From: a virus
Length of the DNA stretch: 64,000 bases
IMG/VR virus record: IMGVR_UViG_3300042731_009849
Coordinates: 40,028 to 104,027 of that record
Direction: 5' to 3' (one strand)
This document shows positions 37,492-46,185 of the stretch, in pieces. A program made the position numbers and the translations under genes. The first letter of the stretch is position 1. Each line of letters starts with the position of its first letter. The notes under the pieces were generated by a model. The model searched no databases. It saw only the letters and a program-made list of their open reading frames with translations, and was not told the origin of the DNA.

Positions 37492-38136
37492 ATGAAAGAA
37501 AACAAACCAGTGTATGTTTTAAGGACCTGCAATGAGGACTTGACATCTTATAACGGTTTCCAATGGCCTTCCTACGGTTACGTGGAAGCTCCTGACTGGG
37601 ATCCTGAACCCATCTTCGGTAAAGGTCTCCACGGATTGTTGTGGGGCTCTGGTGCAGGTGTAGCATTAGACTGGTCTCCTAACGCTAAGTGGGTGGTTGT
37701 TCGTGTGGATGGCGGTGTTGTAGGTCTGAATGGTATGGTAAAATTTAAATCAGGTTATGTAGAGTTCTGCGGGGACCGCAAAGCTGCCACAGATTTTATT
37801 ATCGAGAAAGGGGCTGACCCTGCCAATGTTGCAGGTGCAATAATTGCTGTTGCAGATAACCAAACAGCTGTTGTAGGTTATGGGGGGTTTGCAACAGCTG
37901 GGTTTGGAGGGGTTGCTAAAGCGGGGTTCTATGGGTTTGCTACAGCGGGGTTAGGTGGATCTGTTTCTGCTGGGTGGAGGGGGATGGTTTCTATTGTATA
38001 TGCAGATTATGAGGAAGGTCGTTACCGGTTAAAGACAGGGTATATCGGAGAGAACGGACTTCTCCCTAATGTACTATACAAACTGAATGAAGAAAATGAT
38101 TTCATTCCTGTAGAAAATGAGGTAAACAATGGCTAA
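37492..38136 (+). CDS. Phage protein with Gly-rich beta-roll-like repeats
   Basis: 214 residues. The N terminus (KPVYVLRTCNEDLTSYNGF; GLHGLLWGSGAG) belongs to a phage family I recognise by pattern but cannot name with certainty (DUF7666-like). Residues about 120-165 consist of repeating Gly/Ala/Phe/Val units (YGGFATAGFGGVAKAGFYG, FATAGLGGSV), resembling a short beta-roll or solenoid. No catalytic motif. Located between helical protein and a small PGDYI-type protein gene. Confidence 0.5.
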   Translation: MKENKPVYVLRTCNEDLTSYNGFQWPSYGYVEAPDWDPEPIFGKGLHGLLWGSGAGVALDWSPNAKWVVVRVDGGVVGLNGMVKFKSGYVEFCGDRKAATDFIIEKGADPANVAGAIIAVADNQTAVVGYGGFATAGFGGVAKAGFYGFATAGLGGSVSAGWRGMVSIVYADYEEGRYRLKTGYIGENGLLPNVLYKLNEENDFIPVENEVNNG

Positions 38137-38404
38137 GTACAGAAAGAAGCCTGTAGAAGTTGATGCAATAAAATTAAACACTCATAATGTTGAGGATGTC
38201 CTTGATTTTATGGGAGTGAAAGGCTTGGGAGCTTTTCATGAATGTGGTTACGGAATTGATCCTGCGGATGGTCAGTTTAAGATTACCACTCTGGAAGGGG
38301 TAATGGTTGCATCTATTGGTGATTATATAATTAAAGGTGTACAGGGTGAATTCTATCCCTGCAAGCCTGACATTTTTGAACAAACCTATGACAAGGTTAT
38401 CTAA
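38129..38404 (+). CDS. Small conserved phage protein (GDYIIKG family)
   Basis: 91 residues, overlapping the upstream gene by eight bases with GAGGT upstream. The pattern YRKKPVEVDAIKL ... TLEGVMVASIGDYIIKGVQG-EFYPCKPDIFEQTY is that of a widespread small phage protein of unknown function. No activity can be assigned. Confidence 0.65.
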   Translation: MAKYRKKPVEVDAIKLNTHNVEDVLDFMGVKGLGAFHECGYGIDPADGQFKITTLEGVMVASIGDYIIKGVQGEFYPCKPDIFEQTYDKVI

Positions 38405-38416
38405 AAGGAGTATTTT

Positions 38417-39751
38417 ATGAAAATAACTTACAACGCACCTGCGGCAGCACGTACTGAAGTTGAAGGTACTTCCTCCGCAACAAAACTGACCAGAATGTAT
38501 AAACCCCTGCCCCATCAGACGGGTAAATCATTCACCAATGAACTGTATATTCCTCTGTATCAACCGGATATGTGGAAGATCTTTAACAAGACACCTGAAG
38601 AGGCGGAAGCACTGGGCCTTGTTGCAGGAAACCCACTGGCACCTCGTCAGGGAGAGGATCCTGTCTACACCTATCACTTCAAGATTCCTGTACACTCCAT
38701 TGACAAGTACGAGCGTGAGGACGGGTCTACAGGTTTCCATACTTTCATTTGTCCCAATGAGTTCAACAAGTACCTTACTCAGGTCTGGGGAAAATCCAAG
38801 ATGTTCAAGGACGGGTCCTGCCCGTTCTGTAAAGCACGTAAACAGGCCTGGGATGATCACAATGAGCGCTGGACACAGGTACTGGAGGATCGTGGACTGA
38901 TAGAGAAGCCTAAAGGAAAGGCTTACAAATCCATTGTTGATTCTGATCCGATTCTCAGTGAGACTTTTATCGCTGCTACCAGGACGTATGAAGTATCTGA
39001 CAAGTATATTACTCAGGTAGTTGACTACGGACGAATCAAAGGAACTGTTCAGATCCCTGAGGGGGAAGATGCAGGCTATCAGTACTGGATTACTCCTACA
39101 AGCATTGTTAAAATGCTTAACAAGTTTTATGAGAAAGCAGCTGATAAAGGCCATCTTCCGTTTTTTGTTTTTGATGATCCAGAAGGGTTGCGTTTGATTG
39201 AAGTAGATAAGGATACAACCAAATGCAGCAATAATAATTTCAGAGATACTGATTATACAGTAACTCTCGGGGATTATGTGCAACCTGAAGAGGCTTGGAA
39301 GACCTATATGACAAGCCTTTCCAACATGGCTGATCCTTCAGAGATTATTAGCATCCTCACTGCTGAAGAAATGCAGCAGTACATTGGGGGGTCTTCTTCG
39401 TCTGCCAACGTTCCTGCCCAGAGTATGAACGCGTATATCCCTAAACAGGCAGCTGTGGCAGCTCCTGCAGCACCTCCTATGGTTCCAGGTATGACAGCAC
39501 CTCCTGTAGCTCAGACAGCACCTCCTGTAGCTCAAACAGCTCCTCCTGTAGCTCAGACAGCTCCTCCTGTAGCTCAAACAGCTCCTCCTGTAGCTCAGAC
39601 AGCTCCTCCTGTAGCTCAGACAGCTCCTCCTGTAGCTCAGACAGCTCCTCCTATGGTTCCCAGTGTTCCTGGAATGTCTGCAGACGCTGAGCCTGATGTG
39701 TTTGATCTTCCTGACAGGGGTGAAGCAGGCGACCAGCCTGAAAAATGGTAA
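38417..39751 (+). CDS. gp32-like single-stranded DNA-binding protein
   Basis: 444 residues, strong AAAAGGAG site. A zinc site like that of T4 gp32 is visible as H-x3-C ... C-x2-C: FHTFICPNEF (about 108-117) and GSCPFCKARKQAW (about 133-145). The central part is the expected OB-fold length. After residue 350 comes an Ala/Pro linker containing seven tandem APPVAQT copies, ending in an acidic tail (DVFDLPDRGEAGDQPEKW), the place where SSBs bind partner proteins. It coats replication-fork ssDNA for the polymerase, helicase and RecA encoded nearby. Confidence 0.7.
   Translation: MKITYNAPAAARTEVEGTSSATKLTRMYKPLPHQTGKSFTNELYIPLYQPDMWKIFNKTPEEAEALGLVAGNPLAPRQGEDPVYTYHFKIPVHSIDKYEREDGSTGFHTFICPNEFNKYLTQVWGKSKMFKDGSCPFCKARKQAWDDHNERWTQVLEDRGLIEKPKGKAYKSIVDSDPILSETFIAATRTYEVSDKYITQVVDYGRIKGTVQIPEGEDAGYQYWITPTSIVKMLNKFYEKAADKGHLPFFVFDDPEGLRLIEVDKDTTKCSNNNFRDTDYTVTLGDYVQPEEAWKTYMTSLSNMADPSEIISILTAEEMQQYIGGSSSSANVPAQSMNAYIPKQAAVAAPAAPPMVPGMTAPPVAQTAPPVAQTAPPVAQTAPPVAQTAPPVAQTAPPVAQTAPPVAQTAPPMVPSVPGMSADAEPDVFDLPDRGEAGDQPEKW
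39494..39640 (+). repeat. Seven tandem 21-bp repeats in the SSB gene
   Basis: Seven in-frame 21-bp units encode T-A-P-P-V-A-Q. Units differ only at synonymous third positions (CAG/CAA, GCA/GCT), so the array expanded recently or is kept uniform. It lengthens the flexible linker before the acidic tail. Confidence 0.95.
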
Positions 39752-39769
39752 TTTTTCAATAAAATAATG

Positions 39770-39818
39770 CAGGTCTTTTGGTACTAACTCAATAGGTACC
39801 TCAAGACCTGTGTTTTTC
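39770..39818 (+). terminator. Rho-independent terminator before recA
   Basis: CAGGTCTT (39770-39777) pairs with AAGACCTG (39803-39810), a 2x2 internal loop follows, then GGTAC (39780-39784) pairs with GTACC (39796-39800), leaving an 11-base loop. TGTTTTTCC follows. It separates the SSB unit from recA, whose AGGAGG lies just downstream. Confidence 0.7.
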
Positions 39819-39834
39819 CTTTCAGGAGGTCTTT

Positions 39835-40842
39835 ATGGCTAAGAAAAAGAGTGAAAAAGTTGCAACACGATCTGTACAGGATATTTTGCAGCAGTTCAAT
39901 AAGTTGAATAAAACAGAGATTATGGTAATGGATGAGACGGATATTAAAAATGAAGTCCCGCACACCTCTTTCGGATCTCTGAAACTGGATATTGCATCAG
40001 GAATCGGTGGAGCACCTCATGGGAGGATGGTGGAGATCTTTGGACCGGAGAGTTCAGGGAAAAGCACAATCTGTATCCAGACCTGTGCAGAAGTGCAAAA
40101 GAAAGGTGGGATGGTTTTTTACTGCGATTTCGAGCATGCTTTGGATCCTTCCTACTGTTCCAATCTCGGGTTTGATTTAAGCAAAGCGTTACTCCTTCAG
40201 CCTGATTCAGGTGAGCAGGGCTTGAACTCTGTTGAGGATATGTGCAAGGTTTTTGGTGAAGGTGATATTATTGTGATTGATTCTGTTGCAGCTATTACTC
40301 CTGTCTCTGAAATTAATGGGGAGATGGGTGATGCTCAAATGGGTGCGCAGGCACGGTTGATGTCCCAGGCATGCAGAAAGCTCAATTCCATTGTTGGCAG
40401 TTCTGGTGTGATTCTTTTATGGGTTAATCAGATTAGAAGTAAGCTAGGGGTTACGTACGGAAGTAATGAAACAACCTCTGGGGGAAATGCTCTTAAGTTT
40501 TTTGCTTCTATGCGGTTGGATATTCGAAGAACCAAAACACATAAGGACAAGGACGGTATTGCTACCCATAATGACGTACGTGTTAAGTTTATCAAAAACA
40601 AATTGGCACCTCCATTCAGGGAAGCTTCGACTATTGTCAGGTACGGGGAAGGTATTCCTTATGAAGAGGAGATTGTTGATCTTGCTGAAGGGCTTGATTT
40701 AGTAAGTAAAAGTGGTGGTGGTTGGTATTCCTATGGGGAGTTGAAAGCACAGGGTTTGGGTAATTTTGTTGAAGCGCTAAAAGAGGCTCCTGAAGTGTTT
40801 GCAGTGCTTGAAAAGGGCGTAAAAGAGCACTACGGCTTTTAA
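39835..40842 (+). CDS. recA: RecA/UvsX recombinase
   Basis: 335 residues, bacterial RecA-like. Walker A GPESSGKSTICIQ (about 69-81), the FYCDFEHALDPSY stretch (about 95-107), Walker B IIVIDSVAAITP, the MGDAQMGAQARLMSQ region (loop L1 area), WVNQIRSKLGV and GGNALKFFASMRLDIRR (L2 area). Catalyses strand exchange and recombination-dependent replication with the gp46/47-like pair and SSB. It starts a new transcription unit after the terminator at 39.8 kb. Confidence 0.92.
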   Translation: MAKKKSEKVATRSVQDILQQFNKLNKTEIMVMDETDIKNEVPHTSFGSLKLDIASGIGGAPHGRMVEIFGPESSGKSTICIQTCAEVQKKGGMVFYCDFEHALDPSYCSNLGFDLSKALLLQPDSGEQGLNSVEDMCKVFGEGDIIVIDSVAAITPVSEINGEMGDAQMGAQARLMSQACRKLNSIVGSSGVILLWVNQIRSKLGVTYGSNETTSGGNALKFFASMRLDIRRTKTHKDKDGIATHNDVRVKFIKNKLAPPFREASTIVRYGEGIPYEEEIVDLAEGLDLVSKSGGGWYSYGELKAQGLGNFVEALKEAPEVFAVLEKGVKEHYGF

Positions 40843-40856
40843 GGAGGGGCTACGCA

Positions 40857-41138
40857 ATGATTAAGCTGAAAAACATAGAGAAGGCTTCTGGAGAGATCTT
40901 ACGCCTGGATTATGAAGTGCTGCATACTAATGACGACAATACTCTTAGTCAGGACATGTCTTTAAAGATTTATGGTCATTACTGCGAAAAGCCTTGTGTA
41001 AAAGCTGAGCTGCATATTACTGAGTGTGAGAAGCCTACAACAAAAGAAGCTATGCTTAAGCTTTCAGAGTGGTGTTACAGGCTAGCGGAGTCTTTGGAAA
41101 AAGATGCTGAAAAATGTAGCATGGATATAGTGTTTTAA
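40857..41138 (+). CDS. Small hypothetical protein
   Basis: 93 residues with a strong AAGGAGG site. Contains several Cys (HYCEKPCVKAELHITEC, EKCSMDIVF) without a clear ribbon pattern. Not recognised. It lies between recA and the SbcD-like gene. Confidence 0.55.
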   Translation: MIKLKNIEKASGEILRLDYEVLHTNDDNTLSQDMSLKIYGHYCEKPCVKAELHITECEKPTTKEAMLKLSEWCYRLAESLEKDAEKCSMDIVF

Positions 41139-41152
41139 GGAGGTTCTGTTTT

Positions 41153-42253
41153 ATGGAATGCTATAAGTTTATAGCCTGGTCAGATATACACCATGATGAA
41201 AACGGGGCTAAGTGTATTACTATCAATGACACAGTTGCACTGGAAACCGCCATCTTCAACAGAGCCAGGGAATGGGGAGCTGATTTTACACTCTTTCCAG
41301 GTGATCGGTATCTAAAAAGAGAGCCTCATGATGAAGTTAAGGTGAGAGCTGATAGAGTCATTGAAGAGAACGTGCATACTGGAAAGATCCCTCATTACCA
41401 TCTGATCGGTAACCATGACTGGGTGGATGCCACAATGCGCTGGCATACTTCAGAGTCTCTTAAGAGCTACAACAATGTAGTGGTAATGGATGAATCAAAG
41501 ACGTATCCTTTTAAGAATATAAGGATTCATGCACTTCCTGCAGATTTCAGGATGGACAAGTCTGCATATGAAATTGATCTGGATTGCTTCAATCTGTTCA
41601 CTTTTCATGATTCCTTAAGAGGTTGCTTCTTTGATGAAGATCATGTTAGATCCTCTGATGGAGGTCTTGATCCATCTTTAATAGATCTGCCTGAGTTTGA
41701 TCTTGTTCTGGCAGGTGATATTCATATCCGTCAGGTGCTTAACTTAAACAATACTAAAGGCAGGTATTTAGGGTCTGCAATACAGCGCAATAAAGCGGAT
41801 GCCAATGTTGAAAGAGGTTGGACAGAGTATACTATCACAAGAAAAACACCAGGAAGCACATGGGAAATAGAAGAACGTTTTCAGCCTATTCGAAATTTCT
41901 TCACCAAGGTCTCTTTTGACGTAACTGCCGCTACTGCTATAACAGATCTGACCATACCTGATGATCAGGTGGTGGATCAGCTGGTTGAGGTTCGTCTATA
42001 TGGAGATAAAAGCGATGTTGACAGATTGGCAGATGATGATTATTGGAATAAGCTAAGCAGGCAGTTAAATGCCCGTAGAGTGGATGTCCTTCGTGGATAC
42101 TCTGCTCAGAGATATGAATCAGTGTGTGATTTGGAAAAAGACGGGTCTCCTGAAGATGATGTTGAAAGATACATTGATAGTAATTTTTCCTGTATAGGCA
42201 GCTTGTCTAAAGTCGCTATTATTGAAAAAGTTATAGAATTGAAAAAATCGTAG
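41153..42253 (+). CDS. SbcD/gp47-like (Mre11-type) nuclease
   Basis: 366 residues, AAGGAGG start site. Metallophosphoesterase motifs: WSDIHHDENG (about 9-18), LFPGDRYL (about 46-53), LIGNHDWVDA (about 81-90), FTFHDSLRG (about 147-155), and AGDIHIRQVLNL, where the usual GHxH is GDIH, as is common in phage gp47 proteins. Works with the SbcC-like ATPase downstream to resect or process DNA ends. Confidence 0.85.
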   Translation: MECYKFIAWSDIHHDENGAKCITINDTVALETAIFNRAREWGADFTLFPGDRYLKREPHDEVKVRADRVIEENVHTGKIPHYHLIGNHDWVDATMRWHTSESLKSYNNVVVMDESKTYPFKNIRIHALPADFRMDKSAYEIDLDCFNLFTFHDSLRGCFFDEDHVRSSDGGLDPSLIDLPEFDLVLAGDIHIRQVLNLNNTKGRYLGSAIQRNKADANVERGWTEYTITRKTPGSTWEIEERFQPIRNFFTKVSFDVTAATAITDLTIPDDQVVDQLVEVRLYGDKSDVDRLADDDYWNKLSRQLNARRVDVLRGYSAQRYESVCDLEKDGSPEDDVERYIDSNFSCIGSLSKVAIIEKVIELKKS

Positions 42254-42271
42254 AATTGAGAGGTTAATAAG

Positions 42272-42451
42272 ATGGCAAAGCTTGTGGAATATTTTTGTCT
42301 TGAATGCTCCAATCCTGTGGAGGAAATCTACAACGACACAGAGGTGCCTGCAGAGCATCTGGACAGGCGTTGTGAGAAGTGTGGAGGAGTACTTCAAAAA
42401 GGTCTTAATGTCAAGAACAACTGCCAACGAGAGCGCTGGAGAGACGCATGA
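42272..42451 (+). CDS. 59-residue zinc-ribbon protein
   Basis: A 59-residue frame from ATG 42272 (GAGAGGT upstream) to TGA 42451, overlapping the SbcC-like start by four bases (ATGA). It has two C-x2-C pairs, YFCLECSNPV and RRCEKCGGVL, spaced like a small zinc ribbon. Fits tightly between the gp47- and gp46-like genes, so it is probably a real gene. Confidence 0.7.
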   Translation: MAKLVEYFCLECSNPVEEIYNDTEVPAEHLDRRCEKCGGVLQKGLNVKNNCQRERWRDA

Positions 42452-44547
42452 GTGTACTAACCATTCATGCAGTAAACCCAACCGGGATGTTTTCCTACGG
42501 ACTCTGCCCACAACCTGTTCATTTGATGAACAAGGGTTTGATTCATCTTCAGGGAGTGAATGATGATAAAGGTGGTGACAGCAACGGATCCGGGAAGTCT
42601 TCTCTGTTCTATGCAATATGTGAAATGCTGTTTCAGGACAATCCCACAGAAATGAAAGGTGACGATGTCATTAATTCTGTTTGGGGTCAGGGTATGGCAG
42701 GAAGGTTGTTGTTTACTACTACAGATCAAACGCACTGGAGGATCACATACACCAGGAAGTGGAAAAAGGCTTTTTACGAAGTTGATAATGATACTTCAAC
42801 CAATTATGTAGGAACCGGTCTATACCTTGACAGATTTGATTCAGAGGCTCGTCAGTGGATTGATTGCAGAGGATCCGGCATGCCTCAAACAAAAGAGAAG
42901 ATCAAGGAGATTATTGGGATTTCTTATGCAAATTTTCTGGCTATCTCTTTTCTGTCTCCCAGAGTGGGTTCCAGGTTCTTAAGAGGAACCAATAAGGAGC
43001 GAATGACACTTCTTTCAGGTATTACTGGAGTGGAAGAATGGGATTCAATACAGGACAAGGCCAGAAAAAGCCGAAAACAGCTGCAGGATCAGATCACTCA
43101 GTTAAATCTGAAGATTTCTCATGAGCAGGGATCTGTCGACACTCTTAAATCTCAACTGGAGTCATTAAGATCTCTTGACTATGTAGGTAAGTTGTCCGAG
43201 GCGAAAAAGGAACTGCAGGATCTCCGTGATGAGTATGCAGCAGGAGAGACTTTGCTGAAGAGCAAAAAAGCTGCTTATACAGATTTGGAGGAGAAGCGCA
43301 AATCCACTTTAAATGTGGACATCATTAATCAGCTTAATCAGGAAGAGCTTTCAATCAAGACAGATCTGGCAGGCGTTGAGAGATCGATGGTATCCCGTCC
43401 TGTAAGTGCTGATCCTAATCTGCAAAAAGAGTTGAATGACCTTACCAGAGATCTGCACCGCACCCAGGGAACTCTGAATTCTGCTTTGCATGAAGGAGAT
43501 AACATCCTGTCAATAGATACCTGTCCAGTGTGTGCACAGGGTATCTCTTCCGACAAGAAGCAGTCAATACTAAATGAGCGTCAGACTCGTGTGGAAGCTT
43601 ATCAGGAAAGGATCAATCAGCTTAATGAGGAGATTGCAAAAAAGCAGACCTGTATGCAGCAGGATCTTGATAAGAAAACCTCGGAAGAAGAGTCTCGGGT
43701 TAATTCGCTGTACTTGCGTGCTCAGGAGCTGAGAGGATCTCTTCAGGATCTGGGTAAAAGACTTACCAGTGAGTACGAAGCTTATTCTGCATATGATGGA
43801 GTTATTAGAGAGGCTGGAGAGGCTGTCCAGGAAGCTCAGGAGGATCTGGGTAGGATTCGTCAGCTGGGATCCAACAAAAAATCTGAAGTGGTTTTGATAG
43901 AGCAAAAGATCAATGACATAAATTCTCTTGAGATACAGATTCAGGAAAGAGGAAAAGGAATTAAGCAGCACAAGGGATCCATGCAGGAGCTGTTGAAGGA
44001 AGTTGCGCTGTATGAGTGGCTTATCTCCAACATACCTTCAATAAAGCTGCTGAAGCTGTCTGAATCCATGAAGGATATTACAGATCTGGCCAATGAGTTT
44101 CTGTCAAATATGGGGGATTCGATGAGAGTCAATGTTTCAGCATTTAATGAGAAGTCCTCTTCCAGGAATGCAGCTTCCACCATGGATCTGTTGAAGAATG
44201 AAGTAAAGCTGGAGATCTATGATGGTAAGAAGAATATCCATCCCAAGTTGTATTCTGAAGGGGAGATTGCCAAAGTGTCTCTTGCGGTTGCCAAGGCTAT
44301 GTATGAGATGGCAAGGAAGTCCGGTCAGGGCTGTAATTTGATGCTGCTTGATGAGATCTTTGGCTACATGGATGGGAATAATGCTCAGAGGGTTGCACAG
44401 AGTCTTCAGGCAATGCTTACCAAAGGTACTGTGTTTTTGACAGACAACAGTGACAAGGTTCGAGATCTGGTTACGTTTAATGGTACCTGGACAGCTCGTA
44501 AGTCCAATGGATGTACTCAGATAGAAATTGGATCAGCTGTACAGTAA
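42448..44547 (+). CDS. SbcC/gp46-like ATPase (Rad50 family)
   Basis: 699 residues. Walker A GGDSNGSGKSSLFYAI (about 44-59), long coiled coil broken by a zinc-hook CPVC (about 358-361: TCPVCAQGI), signature-like EGEIAKVSLAVAKAM near 612 and Walker B/D-loop LMLLDEIFGYMDGNNAQ (about 631-647). Forms the DNA-end-processing complex with the gp47-like protein. Length is less than E. coli SbcC, as is normal for phage gp46 proteins. Confidence 0.88.
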   Translation: MSVLTIHAVNPTGMFSYGLCPQPVHLMNKGLIHLQGVNDDKGGDSNGSGKSSLFYAICEMLFQDNPTEMKGDDVINSVWGQGMAGRLLFTTTDQTHWRITYTRKWKKAFYEVDNDTSTNYVGTGLYLDRFDSEARQWIDCRGSGMPQTKEKIKEIIGISYANFLAISFLSPRVGSRFLRGTNKERMTLLSGITGVEEWDSIQDKARKSRKQLQDQITQLNLKISHEQGSVDTLKSQLESLRSLDYVGKLSEAKKELQDLRDEYAAGETLLKSKKAAYTDLEEKRKSTLNVDIINQLNQEELSIKTDLAGVERSMVSRPVSADPNLQKELNDLTRDLHRTQGTLNSALHEGDNILSIDTCPVCAQGISSDKKQSILNERQTRVEAYQERINQLNEEIAKKQTCMQQDLDKKTSEEESRVNSLYLRAQELRGSLQDLGKRLTSEYEAYSAYDGVIREAGEAVQEAQEDLGRIRQLGSNKKSEVVLIEQKINDINSLEIQIQERGKGIKQHKGSMQELLKEVALYEWLISNIPSIKLLKLSESMKDITDLANEFLSNMGDSMRVNVSAFNEKSSSRNAASTMDLLKNEVKLEIYDGKKNIHPKLYSEGEIAKVSLAVAKAMYEMARKSGQGCNLMLLDEIFGYMDGNNAQRVAQSLQAMLTKGTVFLTDNSDKVRDLVTFNGTWTARKSNGCTQIEIGSAVQ

Positions 44548-44575
44548 AGTGTACGTTAGTTGAAAGGTGAATATT

Positions 44576-45121
44576 ATGGATGATAAAGTTAGTGAGATGT
44601 TGAGACGATATGAAGAAAGAACTGCTGCAGCTGCCAGTAAAGCTCAGGCAGCTCCTTCCAAGGAAAGTAGTACATACTCCTTCAAAGAGTCAAATATAGG
44701 GCCTGGTGACAGTTCTGAATCAGACTCTAAGGATTCTTCCCTGCTTGAAGATGCTCTTTTGTTTGAAGGTTGTCCTGTTCTGTTTGGTAAGTCTGAAGGA
44801 GTTGATTACCTGGCGTGTCTGACTGAAGAGAGTGGTTACTACAAATACCCAATGCTGTATATTGAATGGGTTGAGTCTTCAGCAGTTCCTTCAGAAGGTC
44901 CTTCCTTGCAGGTAGCAATTACCACTATTCATAAGGCAGGTTTTTTGTTTGAAGAAGTGTTTATTGATTTCGATTTTCTGTACATGCTCAGAAGATCCAG
45001 TCAGGATGATTTAAAGTTGTATGAATCCTATGTGAACAGCTTGGTGGAGGTAAGAACTCGAAAGAGTGGTTTGGTAACACCATCTTCTTCTGACATGGCA
45101 ACGATTCACAGTGGAAAATAA
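44576..45121 (+). CDS. Hypothetical protein with Ser-rich linker
   Basis: 181 residues from ATG 44576 (AAAGGTGA upstream; an earlier in-frame GTG at 44567 overlaps that site). Basic/acidic N-terminal helix, a Ser-rich linker (SDSKDSSLLEDALLFEG), then a beta-rich domain (YLACLTEESGYYKYPMLYI). Not recognised. Ends inside the start of the next gene. Confidence 0.5.
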   Translation: MDDKVSEMLRRYEERTAAAASKAQAAPSKESSTYSFKESNIGPGDSSESDSKDSSLLEDALLFEGCPVLFGKSEGVDYLACLTEESGYYKYPMLYIEWVESSAVPSEGPSLQVAITTIHKAGFLFEEVFIDFDFLYMLRRSSQDDLKLYESYVNSLVEVRTRKSGLVTPSSSDMATIHSGK

Positions 45122-45359
45122 ACCAACATATAATCACGAAGCACACAAGCGTGCACAGGCGGCTGGACAGTCTAAATCCAAGACTGCCTACAGGTACATT
45201 GATGGTGATATTGTTATTATTACAGGTCCTTATACAGATCGTAAGATAACGGATCTTTGGAAAAACGGTACTGCTGATGATCGTGATTTTTTGTTTAAGG
45301 AGTTTTGGAAAAAAGACCCTGCTGCCAGGGAGATTTTAGTAAGGTGTTGTGCAAAATGA
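45111..45359 (+). CDS. Small hypothetical protein
   Basis: 82 residues from a GTG inside the upstream gene, ending at the start of the first of three tandem paralogues. Basic N terminus (KRAQAAGQSKSKTAYRY), then an acidic/aromatic part (DFLFKEFWKKDPAAREI). No recognised domain; ribosome site weak, so translation may depend on coupling. Confidence 0.45.
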   Translation: MENKPTYNHEAHKRAQAAGQSKSKTAYRYIDGDIVIITGPYTDRKITDLWKNGTADDRDFLFKEFWKKDPAAREILVRCCAK

Positions 45360-45616
45360 AAAAGTTGAGTGTTTGGGTGTGTGCAGTGGGAGTTGTGGCA
45401 GCTTACAGCGAGGATGATGCTCTGTCTTTATGGGAAGGTTTATTCAGAGGTAAGTACGATTTGTTTGACGGTAAAGTTAAGTACGTTTTTACTGAAGTTG
45501 CAGATAGTGTAGATTTGTCAATTTTTGACAGAAATACAAAAGAAGAGGTTACGATGAAAGCTTATGAATGGGTTGCTCTGAACGGTCGTGGTCTTCTTTG
45601 CATCTCGGAGTTTTAG
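45356..45616 (+). CDS. Tandem paralogue A (MKKLSVW family)
   Basis: 86 residues. Shares MKKLSVW, a -AAYSEDDALSLWEGLF- core and the C-terminal WVALNGRGLLCISEF with the two genes that follow. Function unknown; a single compact alpha/beta domain is likely. The start overlaps the previous stop (ATGA) inside the 34-bp repeat. It differs from B and C mostly in the central segment. Confidence 0.7.
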   Translation: MKKLSVWVCAVGVVAAYSEDDALSLWEGLFRGKYDLFDGKVKYVFTEVADSVDLSIFDRNTKEEVTMKAYEWVALNGRGLLCISEF

Positions 45617-45632
45617 AAGGGTGTTGTGCAAA

Positions 45633-45893
45633 ATGAAAAAGTTGAGTGTTTGGAAAAGTGAAATGGATAGTATTGTCGCGTACAGTGCAGAAGATGCATT
45701 AACTGTATGGTGTGATTTCTTTGGTGAGGACTTTATTGCGTTCGAAGGAAGGATAGGTTATGTATTTTCTGAAGTACCTGATGATCAAGAGATTACAATT
45801 ATGGATCTTGATACGGAAGGGAGAACTACCATGAAAGCTTGTGAGTGGGTAGGTTTAAACGGCAGAGGTATTCTTTGTACCTCGGAGTTTTAG
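45633..45893 (+). CDS. Tandem paralogue B (MKKLSVW family)
   Basis: 86 residues, second copy. Core -VAYSAEDALTVWCDFFGEDF- and tail WVGLNGRGILCTSEF. Closer to C than to A in the core, so the order of duplication is probably A first, then B/C. No known domain. Confidence 0.7.
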   Translation: MKKLSVWKSEMDSIVAYSAEDALTVWCDFFGEDFIAFEGRIGYVFSEVPDDQEITIMDLDTEGRTTMKACEWVGLNGRGILCTSEF

Positions 45894-45909
45894 AAAGGTG
45901 TTGTGCAAA

Positions 45910-46185
45910 ATGAAAAAGTTGAGTGTTTGGTCTAATGTTTGGAATACTGTAATAGCGTATAGTGCGGAAGATGCATTAAAGGTATGGTGTGATTTTTTTG
46001 GGGAGGATTTTAAAGAATGCAGAGAAACAAAAGGTAATGCTTCTTTTATGTTCTCTAAAGTTGATGATAGCGTAGATATTATCTTTATGGATCCTGCTGG
46101 TAAAAAGCTGACTACAAAGAAAGCTCCGGAGTGGGCAGCTTTGTACGGCAGAGGTCTTCTCTGTACCTCAGAGATTCCACAATGA
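45910..46185 (+). CDS. Tandem paralogue C (MKKLSVW family)
   Basis: 91 residues, third copy, with a short insert (ECRETKGNASFMF) and an extra two residues at the end (SEIPQ). Core -IAYSAEDALKVWCDFFGEDF-, tail LYGRGLLCTSEI. ATGA-coupled to the resolvase gene. Divergence in the middle with conserved ends suggests selection for surface variation. Confidence 0.7.
   Translation: MKKLSVWSNVWNTVIAYSAEDALKVWCDFFGEDFKECRETKGNASFMFSKVDDSVDIIFMDPAGKKLTTKKAPEWAALYGRGLLCTSEIPQ

Larger units (their letters stand above)
45343..45930 (+). repeat. Three identical 34-bp leaders, 277 bp apart
   Basis: The sequence GGTGTTGTGCAAAATG plus the next 18 coding bases occurs at 45343, 45620 and 45897, exactly 277 bp apart, covering the upstream gene end, start codon and first seven codons (MKKLSVW) of three tandem genes. 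This is the footprint of a tandem triplication. Confidence 0.95.

Noticed and set aside
38528-39283. 251-codon open frame on the minus strand
   Set aside because: It lies wholly inside the SSB gene, has no ribosome site and an unlikely composition; it reflects codon bias of the + gene.
39338-39577. Minus-strand frame with SYRRSCL-type repeats
   Set aside because: It is the antisense reading of the APPVAQT repeats.
39494-39640. Short regular repeats considered as a CRISPR array
   Set aside because: They are in-frame, contiguous coding units with no spacers.
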